Assembly (NCBI RefSeq): GCF_000717055.1
Contig: NZ_JNXI01000017.1
Location: forward strand, 1-64,000
Length of the DNA: 64,000 bases
Direction: 5' to 3'
Source of the DNA: Streptomyces iakyrus
GTDB taxonomy: Bacteria; Actinomycetota; Actinomycetes; Streptomycetales; Streptomycetaceae
Made by a program: the position numbers and the translations under genes. The notes below the pieces were generated by a model. That model searched no databases. It worked only from the letters and a program-made list of their open reading frames with translations, and had not been told where the DNA came from. Below are positions 52,331-61,881 of this stretch, piece by piece. Within the stretch, counting starts at the first letter, position 1. Each line of letters begins with the position of its first letter.

Positions 52331-53338
52331 TCAGGACGACTGGGCGCTCTGGTACAGGTTCTGGGCGTCCGTGCCGAAGTACGGGCCGTACATGGAGTTC
52401 GGGAAGAAGTTGTACTTGAAGCTGTTCACCGAGGACTGCAGGCCGGTCCCGGTTGCCTCGCTGAACTGGGTGAACCAGGGGCCTCCGCTGGAGCCGCCGG
52501 TCATGTTGCAGGTCAGACCGTGGTCATTGGAGAGCAGGAAGTCGCGGGTCGTGGTGCCGCTGCAGTAGATGAACTTCTCGCCGTCGTACGGCGCCGCGGC
52601 CGGGAAGCCGAAGGAGTACATGGCCTTGTTGTAGCCGGTGTTGAAGGCCAGGCCCTGCCCGCCGACGACGTCGGTGAGCCTCTTCCCGTCCAGCGGGGCG
52701 ACCACGGCCGCGCCGATGTCGTAGTTGATGTCCTCACTGGCCGTCCACTGCGGCGTGGACAGGGTCTTGGACGCGGCCCAGGTGCCGTACGGGCGCTGAC
52801 CGTCGTGGTAGCCGGGTACGAAGACCCAGTTGGTGTGCCAGGCGCCCTGCATCTTCACGCAGTGGCCCGCGGTGATCACGGTGCTCTTGTTGGCGCTGGT
52901 GACGGCGTTGCCGGAGCAGGACGCGGTGCGGCCCTGGTAGCTGAAGAACACCCGCCCCGCGGTCTTGGTCACCGCTCCCCCGCCGGACCAGGGTCCGCCG
53001 CCGTGCGGGAAGGCCTGGGGGCCCGCGGCCGAGGCGGGCGCGCTGGGGGCGACGACCTTCGCCCTGCCCGTGCGCAGCGCCGGCGCCCGTACGTCGGAGC
53101 GGTCGACGGAGAGGAGGTCGAGCGGGGTGGCCTCGCGCATCCGCTGCGGGGTCCAGAAGGCCAGGGCGCGTTCCCGCGCCAAGAGGGTCGTCGTGCCGGG
53201 GTCCGGTGCGGCGCTCGCCGGTGCGGCGGTGACGCCGGTCGCCAGGAGTGCGGCGATGCCGGCGAGCGCGCCGAGGACGGAGCGGCGGACGGGGGTGCCG
53301 CCGCCGGACGGGCGGGGGCTGCGGGGTCGGCCTATCAC
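52331..53338 (-). CDS. Secreted trypsin-like serine protease (S1 family)
   Basis: A 335-residue secreted protein. GTG 53338 follows AAGGAGA; the signal peptide contains RRSVLGALAGIAALLATGVTAAPASA. A propeptide-like region precedes the protease domain, in which His (STVITAGHCV), Asp (NYDIGAAVVA) and Ser (TGGSSGGPWF) form the triad. Two cysteine pairs (CSGNAV...AGHC; IYCSG...LTCN) fit S1 peptidases. It resembles the glutamyl-endopeptidase or V8-like type. It is probably active in the medium or at the cell surface. Confidence 0.92.
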   Translation of the reverse strand: MIGRPRSPRPSGGGTPVRRSVLGALAGIAALLATGVTAAPASAAPDPGTTTLLARERALAFWTPQRMREATPLDLLSVDRSDVRAPALRTGRAKVVAPSAPASAAGPQAFPHGGGPWSGGGAVTKTAGRVFFSYQGRTASCSGNAVTSANKSTVITAGHCVKMQGAWHTNWVFVPGYHDGQRPYGTWAASKTLSTPQWTASEDINYDIGAAVVAPLDGKRLTDVVGGQGLAFNTGYNKAMYSFGFPAAAPYDGEKFIYCSGTTTRDFLLSNDHGLTCNMTGGSSGGPWFTQFSEATGTGLQSSVNSFKYNFFPNSMYGPYFGTDAQNLYQSAQSS

Positions 53339-53520
53339 GCGGTCTCCTTCTGCTGTGGGGGCCGGGCGGCGGGAAGCCTCCACCCGGTCAGGCAGGGGTG
53401 TCACTGCGGACGGTCAGGGGGCAGCGTGCCACCGGGAGGCCGATTTGGACAGGTGCATGTCATGACGTTGGCCGAAACCGCACGCACTCCCCACGTGGAA
53501 CGGGACATGCGGACACAGAA

Positions 53521-53550
53521 GAACCCGGCCTCACGGGGGAGACCGGGTTC
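53521..53550 (-). terminator. Hairpin after the SRPBCC gene
   Basis: GAACCCGG (53521-53528) pairs with CCGGGTTC (53543-53550) around a 14-base loop, 18 bases past the stop of the SRPBCC gene. Confidence 0.55.
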
Positions 53551-53568
53551 GGGAGTGCGCGGCTGGTG

Positions 53569-54054
53569 TCAGAGGATGGGGCCGGAGCCGCTCGGGCCGC
53601 CCGGCTGGACGCGCCCGCGCCAGGCGCCGGATTCGACTCCGCGCTCCTCGATGTACTGCTTGAAGCGCTTCATGTCGCCCTTCACCCGGCGGTCGATGGT
53701 GCCCATCATGTCCCCGGCCTTCTCCACGGCTCCGCTGGGCTCGATGTCCATGACGAGCTCCACCCTGGTGTGGGTGTCGTCGAGGCGCTCGAAGCGGACG
53801 GAGCCCCTCTGGTGCGTGTCTCCGCTGGTCGTGCGCCATGTGACCCGCTCGTCGGCCAGCTGGTCGACGATCTCGGTGTCGAATTCGCGCCGTACCCCAC
53901 CGATCTTGGTCGTCCAGTGGTTGTGGCGGTCGTCCAGCTGCCTGACCTCCTCGACGCCCTCCATGAAGTTCGGGAACTCCTCGAACTGCGTCCACTGGTT
54001 GTAGGCGGTGTGGACGGGGACGTCGACTTCCACGGTTTCCTTGATGGTGCTCAT
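53569..54054 (-). CDS. SRPBCC family protein (polyketide cyclase/dehydrase-like)
   Basis: A 161-residue START/SRPBCC-fold protein: STIKETVEVDVPVHTAYNQWTQFEEFPNFMEGVEEVRQLDDRHNHW, then IGGVRREFDTEIVDQLADERVTW and a C-terminal amphipathic helix. This is the COQ10/YtfP-like stress-associated group common in actinobacteria. ATG 54054 is chosen because GGAGG lies 7 bases upstream, while ATG 54060 is too close. Ligand unknown. Confidence 0.9.
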   Translation of the reverse strand: MSTIKETVEVDVPVHTAYNQWTQFEEFPNFMEGVEEVRQLDDRHNHWTTKIGGVRREFDTEIVDQLADERVTWRTTSGDTHQRGSVRFERLDDTHTRVELVMDIEPSGAVEKAGDMMGTIDRRVKGDMKRFKQYIEERGVESGAWRGRVQPGGPSGSGPIL

Positions 54055-54222
54055 CTGCATGCCTCCGTATTCTCACCGTTCGACTGCGGGAGGCCCATCG
54101 GCCCACACAGGTCCGGGCCCGTGCGGGACGAGTACCCGGGATGCTCGGCTTGCCACATCGGATGTGATCAGCGAGCGGCACAAGTGGAGGTGCAGATGAG
54201 CTGTGCCGGGCGTACGACGGGA

Positions 54223-54510
54223 TCAGAACCGGTCGTGCTGTTGCGGCTGCCCGTACGCCTGGCCGCTCGGGCCGTTCGTGCTCTGGGTCTGGAGCTGCTC
54301 CGCCTGCTCCTTGGTCACCTTCTGTTCCGCTCCGCAGAAGGTGCACTGCGTCAGGTACTTCGTGGAGATCGGGAACAGCGGGACGAAGAACAGGGTGAAC
54401 TTCGTGATGCGCTTCCTGAGCGTGTGAGCGGCGGGGTTCCCGCACTGGCCGCACACCAGCGTCAGTATCGCCAGCTGGTAGAGGTAGCCCTTGGTGCCGA
54501 AGATGATCAC
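54223..54510 (-). CDS. Small zinc-ribbon protein
   Basis: A 95-residue protein starting at GTG 54510 (VIIFGTKGYLYQLAILTLVCGQCGNPAAHTL), with GGAAGGA upstream. Two CxxC pairs (CGQC and CTFC) about 35 residues apart would bind one zinc, and between them lies a hydrophobic RITKFTLFFVPLFPISTKYL. The C-terminus is Gln-rich (AEQLQTQSTNGPSGQAYGQPQQ). This is the zinc-ribbon_15-type protein widespread in Streptomyces; function unknown. Confidence 0.85.
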   Translation of the reverse strand: MIIFGTKGYLYQLAILTLVCGQCGNPAAHTLRKRITKFTLFFVPLFPISTKYLTQCTFCGAEQKVTKEQAEQLQTQSTNGPSGQAYGQPQQHDRF

Positions 54511-54678
54511 GTGTTCGGTCCTTCCCGGTCGGATCTTCATCCAGTGTCCTGCATCGCGGGCACACCGGGGGTTCTGGCCCCTCGTTCGTGTGGAGAGCGC
54601 GGCACGGGCTGGTCCGGTCGGGTGACGGCGGGGACGCCAACGGTCCGGAGGGCCCGCAGCCTGCGCAGCCGAAGCGCG

Positions 54679-54714
54679 CACGGCCCGGGCCGCGTGAGGG
54701 CGGCCCGGGCTGTG
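54679..54714 (-). terminator. 15-bp hairpin after phosphoglucomutase gene
   Basis: Arms 54679-54693 and 54700-54714 pair over 15 bp with one G-U, around a 6-base loop, 13 bases past the stop of the phosphoglucomutase gene. Confidence 0.75.
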
Positions 54715-54727
54715 CCGTGCCGGGGTG

Positions 54728-56368
<1,641 letters not shown>

Positions 56369-56422
56369 GGGCCCGCTCCTCCGTAAGGGTTGATCGTTCG
56401 CTTGCGGTCTCATCCTTCCTCG

Positions 56423-56543
56423 TCACCGTGGTGCCGCGCGAGAGGGGCACCACGGTGAGGGGCGGATGTGCGCCGGCCCACGGAGGAGAGGGTGGTCCGG
56501 GGCACGGGGAGGCGGCGCCACGGACCACCGGGACCCCCGGTGG
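56423..56543. terminator. Cluster of overlapping hairpins between pgm and the Ala-rich gene
   Basis: Three inverted repeats: TCACCGTGGTGCC (56423-56435) with 56446-56458, 13 bp perfect; GGTGGTCCG (56491-56499) with CGGACCACC (56521-56529); and CCACCGGG (56525-56532) with CCCGGTGG (56536-56543). The last two share bases and cannot form together. Likely terminators of the gene at 56598-57029. Confidence 0.55.
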
Positions 56544-56597
56544 CGCGCCGCGCCGCCTGCTTCCCTCGTGCCGGCACGTCCATCGCGCCGGCCGTAC

Positions 56598-57029
56598 TCA
56601 GATCCGCCCGCCGGTGAGCCGGGTGAGGGGGCCGTGCGCGCCGCGTTCGGCACGGCGGCCGACGGCGTAGGACGCCGCGCTCAGGGCGGTCAGGCCCGCT
56701 CCGACCCCCGCGGCCACGAGCTTGCGGTGGGCGATGACCGTCCAGGCCGTCTTCGCCGTGGTGGCGACGTGCCCGGAGGCCGTGACGACCGCCTGGCGGC
56801 CCGCCTCGACGCCCCTGGCCGCGGTCTGTGCGGCCGCCTTCGCCGTCTCGGTGGAGCGCTCCGCGCCGGACTTGGCGGCTGACGCGGCCTCACCGGCCTT
56901 GCCCGCGGCGCCCTTCGCCGCCTGGGACGCCGACGCGGTGGCCTTGTCGGCCGTGCCGCGGGCCTTGGACTCGGCGGTCCGTACGGTGGTCGTCGCCTTC
57001 TGATTCGCGCGCTTGTTCTCTTCAGTCAT
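56598..57029 (-). CDS. Alanine-rich stress-type helical protein with C-terminal hydrophobic segment
   Basis: A 143-residue protein. The N-terminal ~90 residues are Ala/Lys/Glu/Thr-rich repeats (ADKATASASQAAKGAAGKAGEAASAAKSGAERSTETAKAAAQTAARG), reminiscent of LEA-like or apolipoprotein-like amphipathic helices. A C-terminal segment KLVAAGVGAGLTALSAASYAVGRRAERG could span the membrane. ATG 57029 begins MTEENKRANQK. It may be a desiccation or envelope-stress protein; that is only a suggestion from composition. Confidence 0.75.
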   Translation of the reverse strand: MTEENKRANQKATTTVRTAESKARGTADKATASASQAAKGAAGKAGEAASAAKSGAERSTETAKAAAQTAARGVEAGRQAVVTASGHVATTAKTAWTVIAHRKLVAAGVGAGLTALSAASYAVGRRAERGAHGPLTRLTGGRI

Positions 57030-57169
57030 GGACACCGACTTGCCTCTGACTCCGGCGGCAAACACATTCGGTCGCGCACCGACCGGGCGGAGGTGTGCCT
57101 GGGCACCGCGTCGGAGGGGTAGGCGCACTACACAGGCAAGCGTCATCACCACAGGAAGGAAGGTGCGTC

Positions 57170-57319
57170 ATGGCCGGAATGCTGAATCGCATCAAGGAGT
57201 TCGCCAAGAGCCCGCAGGGACGGCGGGCCGCGGAACAGGCACGCCGGGCCGCGGCCGACCCCCGCAAGCGGGCCCAGGCCCAGCGTCTGCTCGGCAAGCT
57301 CAGGGGCCGCGGCCACTGA
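57170..57319 (+). CDS. 49-residue basic small protein
   Basis: The peptide MAGMLNRIKEFAKSPQGRR is followed by AAEQARRAAADPRKRAQAQRL and LGKLRGRGH; ATG at 57170 has GGAAGGAAGG upstream. It is Arg/Ala/Lys-rich and predicted wholly helical. The strong ribosome site supports expression. A nucleic-acid-binding role is possible from charge; otherwise unknown. Confidence 0.7.
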   Translation: MAGMLNRIKEFAKSPQGRRAAEQARRAAADPRKRAQAQRLLGKLRGRGH

Positions 57320-57428
57320 CGGGGGCGCCCGTTCCTCCCGGTATCCAACTTCTCTTCCCTACAGGTGTGTTCATGTCCGGCTTGGGCACTTGAGCCGCAC
57401 CACACACACCTGAGAAGGAGCTGATTCG

Positions 57429-58304
57429 ATGGGCAGGGCGGGAAACGGCAGGCGGGTCTGTGCCTTAGGCGTCGCCGGAGCCCTGGCGGGGACGGTGCTG
57501 GTCGGTTGCGGCGACGACGGTGACTCGGGCGACGGCGCGCAGGGCACCTCGGCGTCATCGAGCGCCGGCGCCCGGGAGCAGGGCACCCAGGCGGTGCGGT
57601 CGGCCTACGACAGGACGGCCGAGGAGGACACCGCCAAGGTGAAGCTGCGGGTGCAGACCTCGGCCCAGGGCGCCTCGCAGACCGCGAACGGGCAGGGCGT
57701 GGTGGACCTGGACGACGGCGACAGCGTCATGACGCTCACGGTGCAGGGACAGCGGATCGAGCAACGGGTGGTCGACCAGGTCCTCTACCAGAGGATGCCC
57801 AAGGGGCAGGCGCCCGGCGGTAAGCCCTGGATCAAGATCGACCTGGGAAAGGTCGCCGCGCAGCAGGGCACCGGCGACCAGCCCATGAGCGATCCGGCGC
57901 AGTCCGCGGCGTACGCCAAGGCGATCACCGACAAGGACGTGACCGAGAAGGGCACGGCCACGGTCAACGGTGTGGAGACCACGCATTACCGCGTCTCCGT
58001 CGACGTCGCCGAGCTGCCGAACGGCGACACCCTGCGCAAGCAGGTCGGCCCGACCCTGCCGATGGACGTCTGGCTGGACGACGAGGGGCGGATGCGCCGT
58101 CAGCAGATCGACATGACCGTCAAGGCCCCGGAGGCGACGCAGCGGTCCTCCTCCGACGCCTCGTCCGCGCCCGAGAAGGTCACGGTGCGCACGGTCATGG
58201 ACTTCACCGACTTCGGTACCGAGGTGGAGGCGGACGAGCCGCCGGCCGGACAGGTCACCGACATGACCGGCAAGGCTCTGGAGCAGGGCAAGCGGCAGAG
58301 CTGA
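57429..58304 (+). CDS. LppX/LprAFG-like lipoprotein
   Basis: A 291-residue lipoprotein: signal GVAGALAGTVLVGC (lipobox LVGC, Cys27), then an acidic Ser-rich linker (GDDGDSGDGAQGTSASSSAGA) and a beta-rich domain with KVKLRVQTSAQGASQTANGQGVVDLDDGDSVMTLTVQGQRIEQRVVDQVLYQRMP and VNGVETTHYRVSVDV. The pattern matches LppX-type lipid-shuttle lipoproteins. GAGAAGGAG lies upstream of the ATG. A related lipoprotein is at 61882. Confidence 0.85.
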   Translation: MGRAGNGRRVCALGVAGALAGTVLVGCGDDGDSGDGAQGTSASSSAGAREQGTQAVRSAYDRTAEEDTAKVKLRVQTSAQGASQTANGQGVVDLDDGDSVMTLTVQGQRIEQRVVDQVLYQRMPKGQAPGGKPWIKIDLGKVAAQQGTGDQPMSDPAQSAAYAKAITDKDVTEKGTATVNGVETTHYRVSVDVAELPNGDTLRKQVGPTLPMDVWLDDEGRMRRQQIDMTVKAPEATQRSSSDASSAPEKVTVRTVMDFTDFGTEVEADEPPAGQVTDMTGKALEQGKRQS

Positions 58305-58309
58305 CCGGG

Positions 58310-59260
58310 TCACCCCACCGCATGGCCGCGGAGGCGTCGTACGAGGTCGTCCGCGGCCTGCGGCCACTCGGGGTGCTCGAAGGCGAAGCCCGCTTCCAGC
58401 AGGCGGCCGGGGACGACACGGCGGCTCTTGAGCAGCAGTTCGGTGTCCGAGCGCAGGACGAACGCGCCGAGTTCCGCCATCCAGCGGGTCGCGGGCAGGC
58501 CGACGGGGACGCCGGACGCGGCCCGCAGGGCCCGCATGAAGGCGCGCTGCGGCACGGGGCCCGGGGCGGCGAGGTTGACCGGGCCCTCGATGTCGTCCCG
58601 GGCGACGAGGAACTCGACCGCCCGGACGAAATCCCGGTCGTGGATCCAGGACACGTACTGGGCGCCACCGGCGACCGGGCCGCCGAGACCCAGCCGGGCC
58701 AGGCGCAGCAGGACGTCGAAGACTCCTCCGCGGTCCGGGCTCATCACCATGGCGGCGCGCAAAGCCACCTTCCGGGTGTGCGGGGTGTCCGCGGCCTCCA
58801 GCTCGCGCTCCCAGGCCTTGGCGATGTCGATGCTGTACCCCCAGTAGCCGGGGACATCGGGTTCGGTGCCGCCGATCACGCCGGTGGCCTCGTCGTTGGC
58901 CGCGTCGAAGCGGTGCGCGTAGACGGTGGCGGTGCTCATCTGCAGCCAGAGCCGGGGCGGTTCGCTCGCCGCGGCGACGGCCTCGCCCACGACCCGGGCG
59001 GAGTGGACCCGCGAGTCCATCATCTGCCGGAGGTTGGCGGGTGTGTAGCGGCAGTTCACGCTCCGGCCGGCCAGGTTGACCACGACATCACAGCCGTCGA
59101 TCTCGGCCGCCCAGGGCCCCTGGGTCGCGCCGTCCCACCGCACTTCCCCTGGCCCGGCGGGGTGCCTGCTGAGCACCACGACGTCATGTCCGGCAGCTCT
59201 CAGCGCGCGCTTCAGGACCGTGCCGACCTGTCCGGTGCCACCGGGCATCACGAACTTCAT
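58310..59260 (-). CDS. TIGR01777-type NAD-dependent epimerase/dehydratase
   Basis: A 316-residue extended-SDR protein: MKFVMPGGTGQVGTVLKRAL binds the dinucleotide, DVVVNLAGRSVNCRYTPANLRQMMDSRVHSARVVGEAV is the TIGR01777 signature, and SWIHDRDFVRAVEFLVARDDIEGPVNLAAPGPVPQRAFMRALR follows. ATG 59260 has GGGGGAGA upstream. Substrate unknown. Its promoter carries a palindrome of the TetR-operator type. Confidence 0.88.
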   Translation of the reverse strand: MKFVMPGGTGQVGTVLKRALRAAGHDVVVLSRHPAGPGEVRWDGATQGPWAAEIDGCDVVVNLAGRSVNCRYTPANLRQMMDSRVHSARVVGEAVAAASEPPRLWLQMSTATVYAHRFDAANDEATGVIGGTEPDVPGYWGYSIDIAKAWERELEAADTPHTRKVALRAAMVMSPDRGGVFDVLLRLARLGLGGPVAGGAQYVSWIHDRDFVRAVEFLVARDDIEGPVNLAAPGPVPQRAFMRALRAASGVPVGLPATRWMAELGAFVLRSDTELLLKSRRVVPGRLLEAGFAFEHPEWPQAADDLVRRLRGHAVG

Positions 59261-59289
59261 GAAGGTCTCCCCCTCGATGTGTGAGTACG

Positions 59290-59318
59290 ACCCTAGCTCA
59301 CATTTGAACGTGTTCAAA
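59290..59318 (-). promoter_or_regulatory. Promoter and TetR-like operator in front of the epimerase gene
   Basis: Reading leftward, TTGAAC (59317-59312) and TAGGGT (59295-59290) are 16 bp apart. The -35 is part of a perfect palindrome TTTGAAC-GT-GTTCAAA (59303-59318) of the kind bound by TetR-family repressors. The same site lies 58 bases before the MhuD-like gene and might affect both. No TetR gene is in the window. Confidence 0.6.
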
Positions 59319-59375
59319 ACCTTGGGAGAGGCGGGCTTTAACCTGCGCAGATCCGCCATCGGGCAAGATGGGGCC

Positions 59376-59702
59376 ATGAGCGTAGTCAAGATCAACGTGC
59401 TGACCGTGCCCGCCGAGCAGCGGGAGACGCTGGAGAAGCGGTTCGCCTCCCGTGCGCACGCCGTGGAGAACTCCGACGGGTTCGAGTGGTTCGAGCTGCT
59501 CCGCCCGGTGGAGGGCACCGACACCTACCTCGTGTACACCCGGTGGCGTGACGAGGAGTCGTTCCAGGCCTGGATGGAAGGGCCCATGAAGACCGCGCAC
59601 CAGGGCGGCGGCGAGGGCGGCGAGCGGCCGAAGCCGGCGGCGAGCGGCTCGACGCTGTGGTCCTTCGAGGTGGTGCAGCAGGCCGGGCCGAAGGAGGCCT
59701 GA
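59376..59702 (+). CDS. MhuD-like heme-degrading monooxygenase
   Basis: A 108-residue ferredoxin-like-fold (ABM) protein closely similar in pattern to mycobacterial MhuD: MSVVKINVLTVPAEQRETLEKRFASRAHAVENSDGFEWFELLRPVEG. The three heme-site residues of MhuD fall at the same positions: Asn7, Trp66 and the heme-ligand His75 (AWMEGPMKTAHQG). MhuD opens heme to mycobilin and releases iron. It stands divergent from the epimerase with a shared promoter region. No heme importer is adjacent. Confidence 0.85.
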   Translation: MSVVKINVLTVPAEQRETLEKRFASRAHAVENSDGFEWFELLRPVEGTDTYLVYTRWRDEESFQAWMEGPMKTAHQGGGEGGERPKPAASGSTLWSFEVVQQAGPKEA

Positions 59703-59719
59703 CCGACGGCGTGACGTAC

Positions 59720-59752
59720 GAGGGCCCCCATGCCGCGCGCATGGGGGCCCTC
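59720..59752. terminator. 14-bp perfect bidirectional terminator hairpin
   Basis: GAGGGCCCCCATGC (59720-59733) and its complement at 59739-59752 surround a 5-base loop. It lies between the convergent MhuD-like gene (ends 59702) and lipid kinase gene (ends 59783). Confidence 0.85.
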
Positions 59753-59782
59753 GGCGTCTCGTGGGGCGTCGTGCGGCGGCGC

Positions 59783-61135
59783 TCAGCTCCGGCGGGAACG
59801 CGTGGGCACGGCGGTGCGGCCGACCGCGGCCGCCAGTTTGCGCAGGCGGCGCCAGTCGAGCCGTGGGGGCGCCTCGGGCACTCCGGGCCGGTTGCGGGGC
59901 ACCCGCACCCGCAGGGCGCGGCGAGCGATGCGGCAGTGGACGGGTGCGGGCAGGGTGAGCGCCTCGCCGTCGAGGCCGACCTCCAGCTGCGGCTCGTCGG
60001 CGTCGACGACGACGCGCTGGGCGGTGAGCACGGTGAGCCCTTCCGGGCGCGGCGACAGCAGGAGTTCGGCCGCTTCCACGGCACTGTCCACGCGGACGGC
60101 GAGCACGCCCAGCCGCCCGGAGTTGAGCCGCTCGCGGCGGCCGAATCCGAAGGGGTCGTCCATGCGGTAGGCGTTGTTGCTGACCAGGATCGCCTGCGGG
60201 TCGGAGACGATGATGCCGTCGGCGGTGGCCGTCAGACGCGGGCCGCTCTGCCGGGTGAGCAGTTCCGGCAGCCGCTCCAGGGCCGCGCCCACCTTGTCCT
60301 CGCGGTAGCCGGGGCTCTGGACGACGGCCCCGTACACGCCGAACGAGGCGTTGTTGACGAACGGGCGGTCGTCGGCGAACCCGAGGTCGACGCGGAGTTC
60401 GACGCCGTCGGTGAGGGCGTCGAGGCAGGTGGAGGGGTCGTCCCGGTCCAGGCCCAGGTCCATGGCGAAGTGGTTGCGCGTGCCGGCGGCGATGACGAGG
60501 AACGGCAGGCCGTGTTCGGCGGCGACGGCGGCGACCAGCGCCTGGGTGCCGTCCCCGCCCGCGACGCCCAGGAGGTCCGCTCCGTCGGCCACGGCGGCTT
60601 TGGCCAGGGCGGTGACGTCCTGGTGCTGGTCCGGGTCGAGCAGGACGACCCGGGCGCCGAGCGACTCGGCCTTCTCCCGCAGGTTGAACTTCTCGACCTT
60701 GCCGCCGCCGGAGCGCGGGTTGAGCAGCAGGAAGGGGTGCAGCGGCGGCGGCGTGCGGTACTCCTTGACCCGCACGGACCGCAGGCCCGTGCTGCGCAGG
60801 GCGTAGCGGCCGCTCCAGACCGCCCCGCACCACAGGAGCAGGGACAGGACGACCACCCACAGCAGGTTCGCCGCGGCGAAGGCCGTGATGAGGCCGGCGG
60901 GCGCGACGACGGCCAGCGCGGCCGACGCGATGCGGACCACTCCCCGCCGTGACAGGACCCACCAGAGCGCGGCCGCGGTCAGGGCGAGTCCCGCGAGGCC
61001 CGCCACGAGCAGGAGCAGCCCTCGCAGACCGCCGGAGACGAGCGGCAGCAGGGCCGCCAGGGCGGCCGCGGCCAGGGCACCCCTGGCCGCCCATCTCTGC
61101 CGGCGGTGAAACCGCTCGTCCATCGCCGATCCCAT
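59783..61135 (-). CDS. Diacylglycerol kinase family lipid kinase with N-terminal membrane domain
   Basis: A 450-residue protein. ATG 61135 follows GGAGGGACGAG. An N-terminal membrane domain of about four segments (GALAAAALAALLPLVSGGLRGLLLLVAGLAGLALTAAALWWV; VVAPAGLITAFAAANLLWVVVLSLLLWCGAVW) precedes a DAGK catalytic domain: FLLLNPRSGGGKVEKF, GVAGGDGTQALVAAVAAEHGLPFLVIAAGTRNHFAMDLGL and FVNNASFGVYG. It phosphorylates a lipid or sphingoid substrate using ATP. The fused membrane domain is an actinobacterial variant. Confidence 0.9.
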   Translation of the reverse strand: MGSAMDERFHRRQRWAARGALAAAALAALLPLVSGGLRGLLLLVAGLAGLALTAAALWWVLSRRGVVRIASAALAVVAPAGLITAFAAANLLWVVVLSLLLWCGAVWSGRYALRSTGLRSVRVKEYRTPPPLHPFLLLNPRSGGGKVEKFNLREKAESLGARVVLLDPDQHQDVTALAKAAVADGADLLGVAGGDGTQALVAAVAAEHGLPFLVIAAGTRNHFAMDLGLDRDDPSTCLDALTDGVELRVDLGFADDRPFVNNASFGVYGAVVQSPGYREDKVGAALERLPELLTRQSGPRLTATADGIIVSDPQAILVSNNAYRMDDPFGFGRRERLNSGRLGVLAVRVDSAVEAAELLLSPRPEGLTVLTAQRVVVDADEPQLEVGLDGEALTLPAPVHCRIARRALRVRVPRNRPGVPEAPPRLDWRRLRKLAAAVGRTAVPTRSRRS

Positions 61136-61405
61136 CTCGTCCCTCCGCTCGAAGGCCGGCGCGGGCGGATCCCCGAGACCGCGCCCGGCCGTGACCATGG
61201 TGCCCGCCGACCTGCCGGCTTCGCCACTGCCGTCCTGGATGGCTCCCCCGCCGCGGGGCACGTGAGACGCGCAGATCCATCGGGACGGAGCCATCGGTAG
61301 CGTACGCGGCCTCGTGAGCGCGGTTCCGGGCGCCGGGGGCCTGGCCTCGGCTCGGGAACCGCAACTCGGTGGCGTTCGGCGTGAAGATCAGGAAGGCTCG
61401 CGCGC

Positions 61406-61789
61406 ATGGTCTCTGTGGTGCAGAACGTGGCGATCGACTGTGCGGATGCCTACGGGCTGGCCCGCTTCTGGAGCAGGGTGACCGGCCGTCCGCTGCATCC
61501 GGAGGACAGACCGGGTGACCGGGAGACCCAGGTGATGCTCGCGGAGGGGCCGGTGCTGTACTTCAACCAGGTCCCCGAGGCCAAGACGGTCAAGAACCGG
61601 ATCCATCTGTGCCTGCGCCCCGAGACCTCGCGCGACCAGGAGGTGGACCGGCTGCTGGGCCTCGGCGCCACCTTCGTCGCCGACCACCGCAACCCCGACG
61701 GTTCGGGCTGGGCGGTTCTCGCCGATCCCGAGGGCAACGAGTTCTGCGTCCTGCGCAGTGCGTCCGACCGAGCCGCCATGGGCTCCTGA
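61406..61789 (+). CDS. VOC family protein (Glyoxalase_6-like)
   Basis: A 127-residue protein: VQNVAIDCADAYGLARFWSRVTGRPLHPED, IHLCLRPETSRDQEVDRLLGLGATFVADH and VLADPEGNEFCVL are typical of Glyoxalase_6 proteins. Related in design to the VOC protein at 29389. Function unknown. Confidence 0.87.
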   Translation: MVSVVQNVAIDCADAYGLARFWSRVTGRPLHPEDRPGDRETQVMLAEGPVLYFNQVPEAKTVKNRIHLCLRPETSRDQEVDRLLGLGATFVADHRNPDGSGWAVLADPEGNEFCVLRSASDRAAMGS

Positions 61790-61881
61790 CCACCCGGTGG
61801 AGAAAAGCCCCGGCCCGTCGGGAGACCGGCGGGTAAGCTCCCCTGCTGATCATCGGCCGACACGAACAACAGGGGGGCTCC

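Noticed and set aside
50915..54004. 1029-codon plus-strand frame
   Set aside because: It spans the antisense of three real minus-strand genes (HEAT, serine protease, SRPBCC) and intergenic hairpins, so it cannot be one gene.
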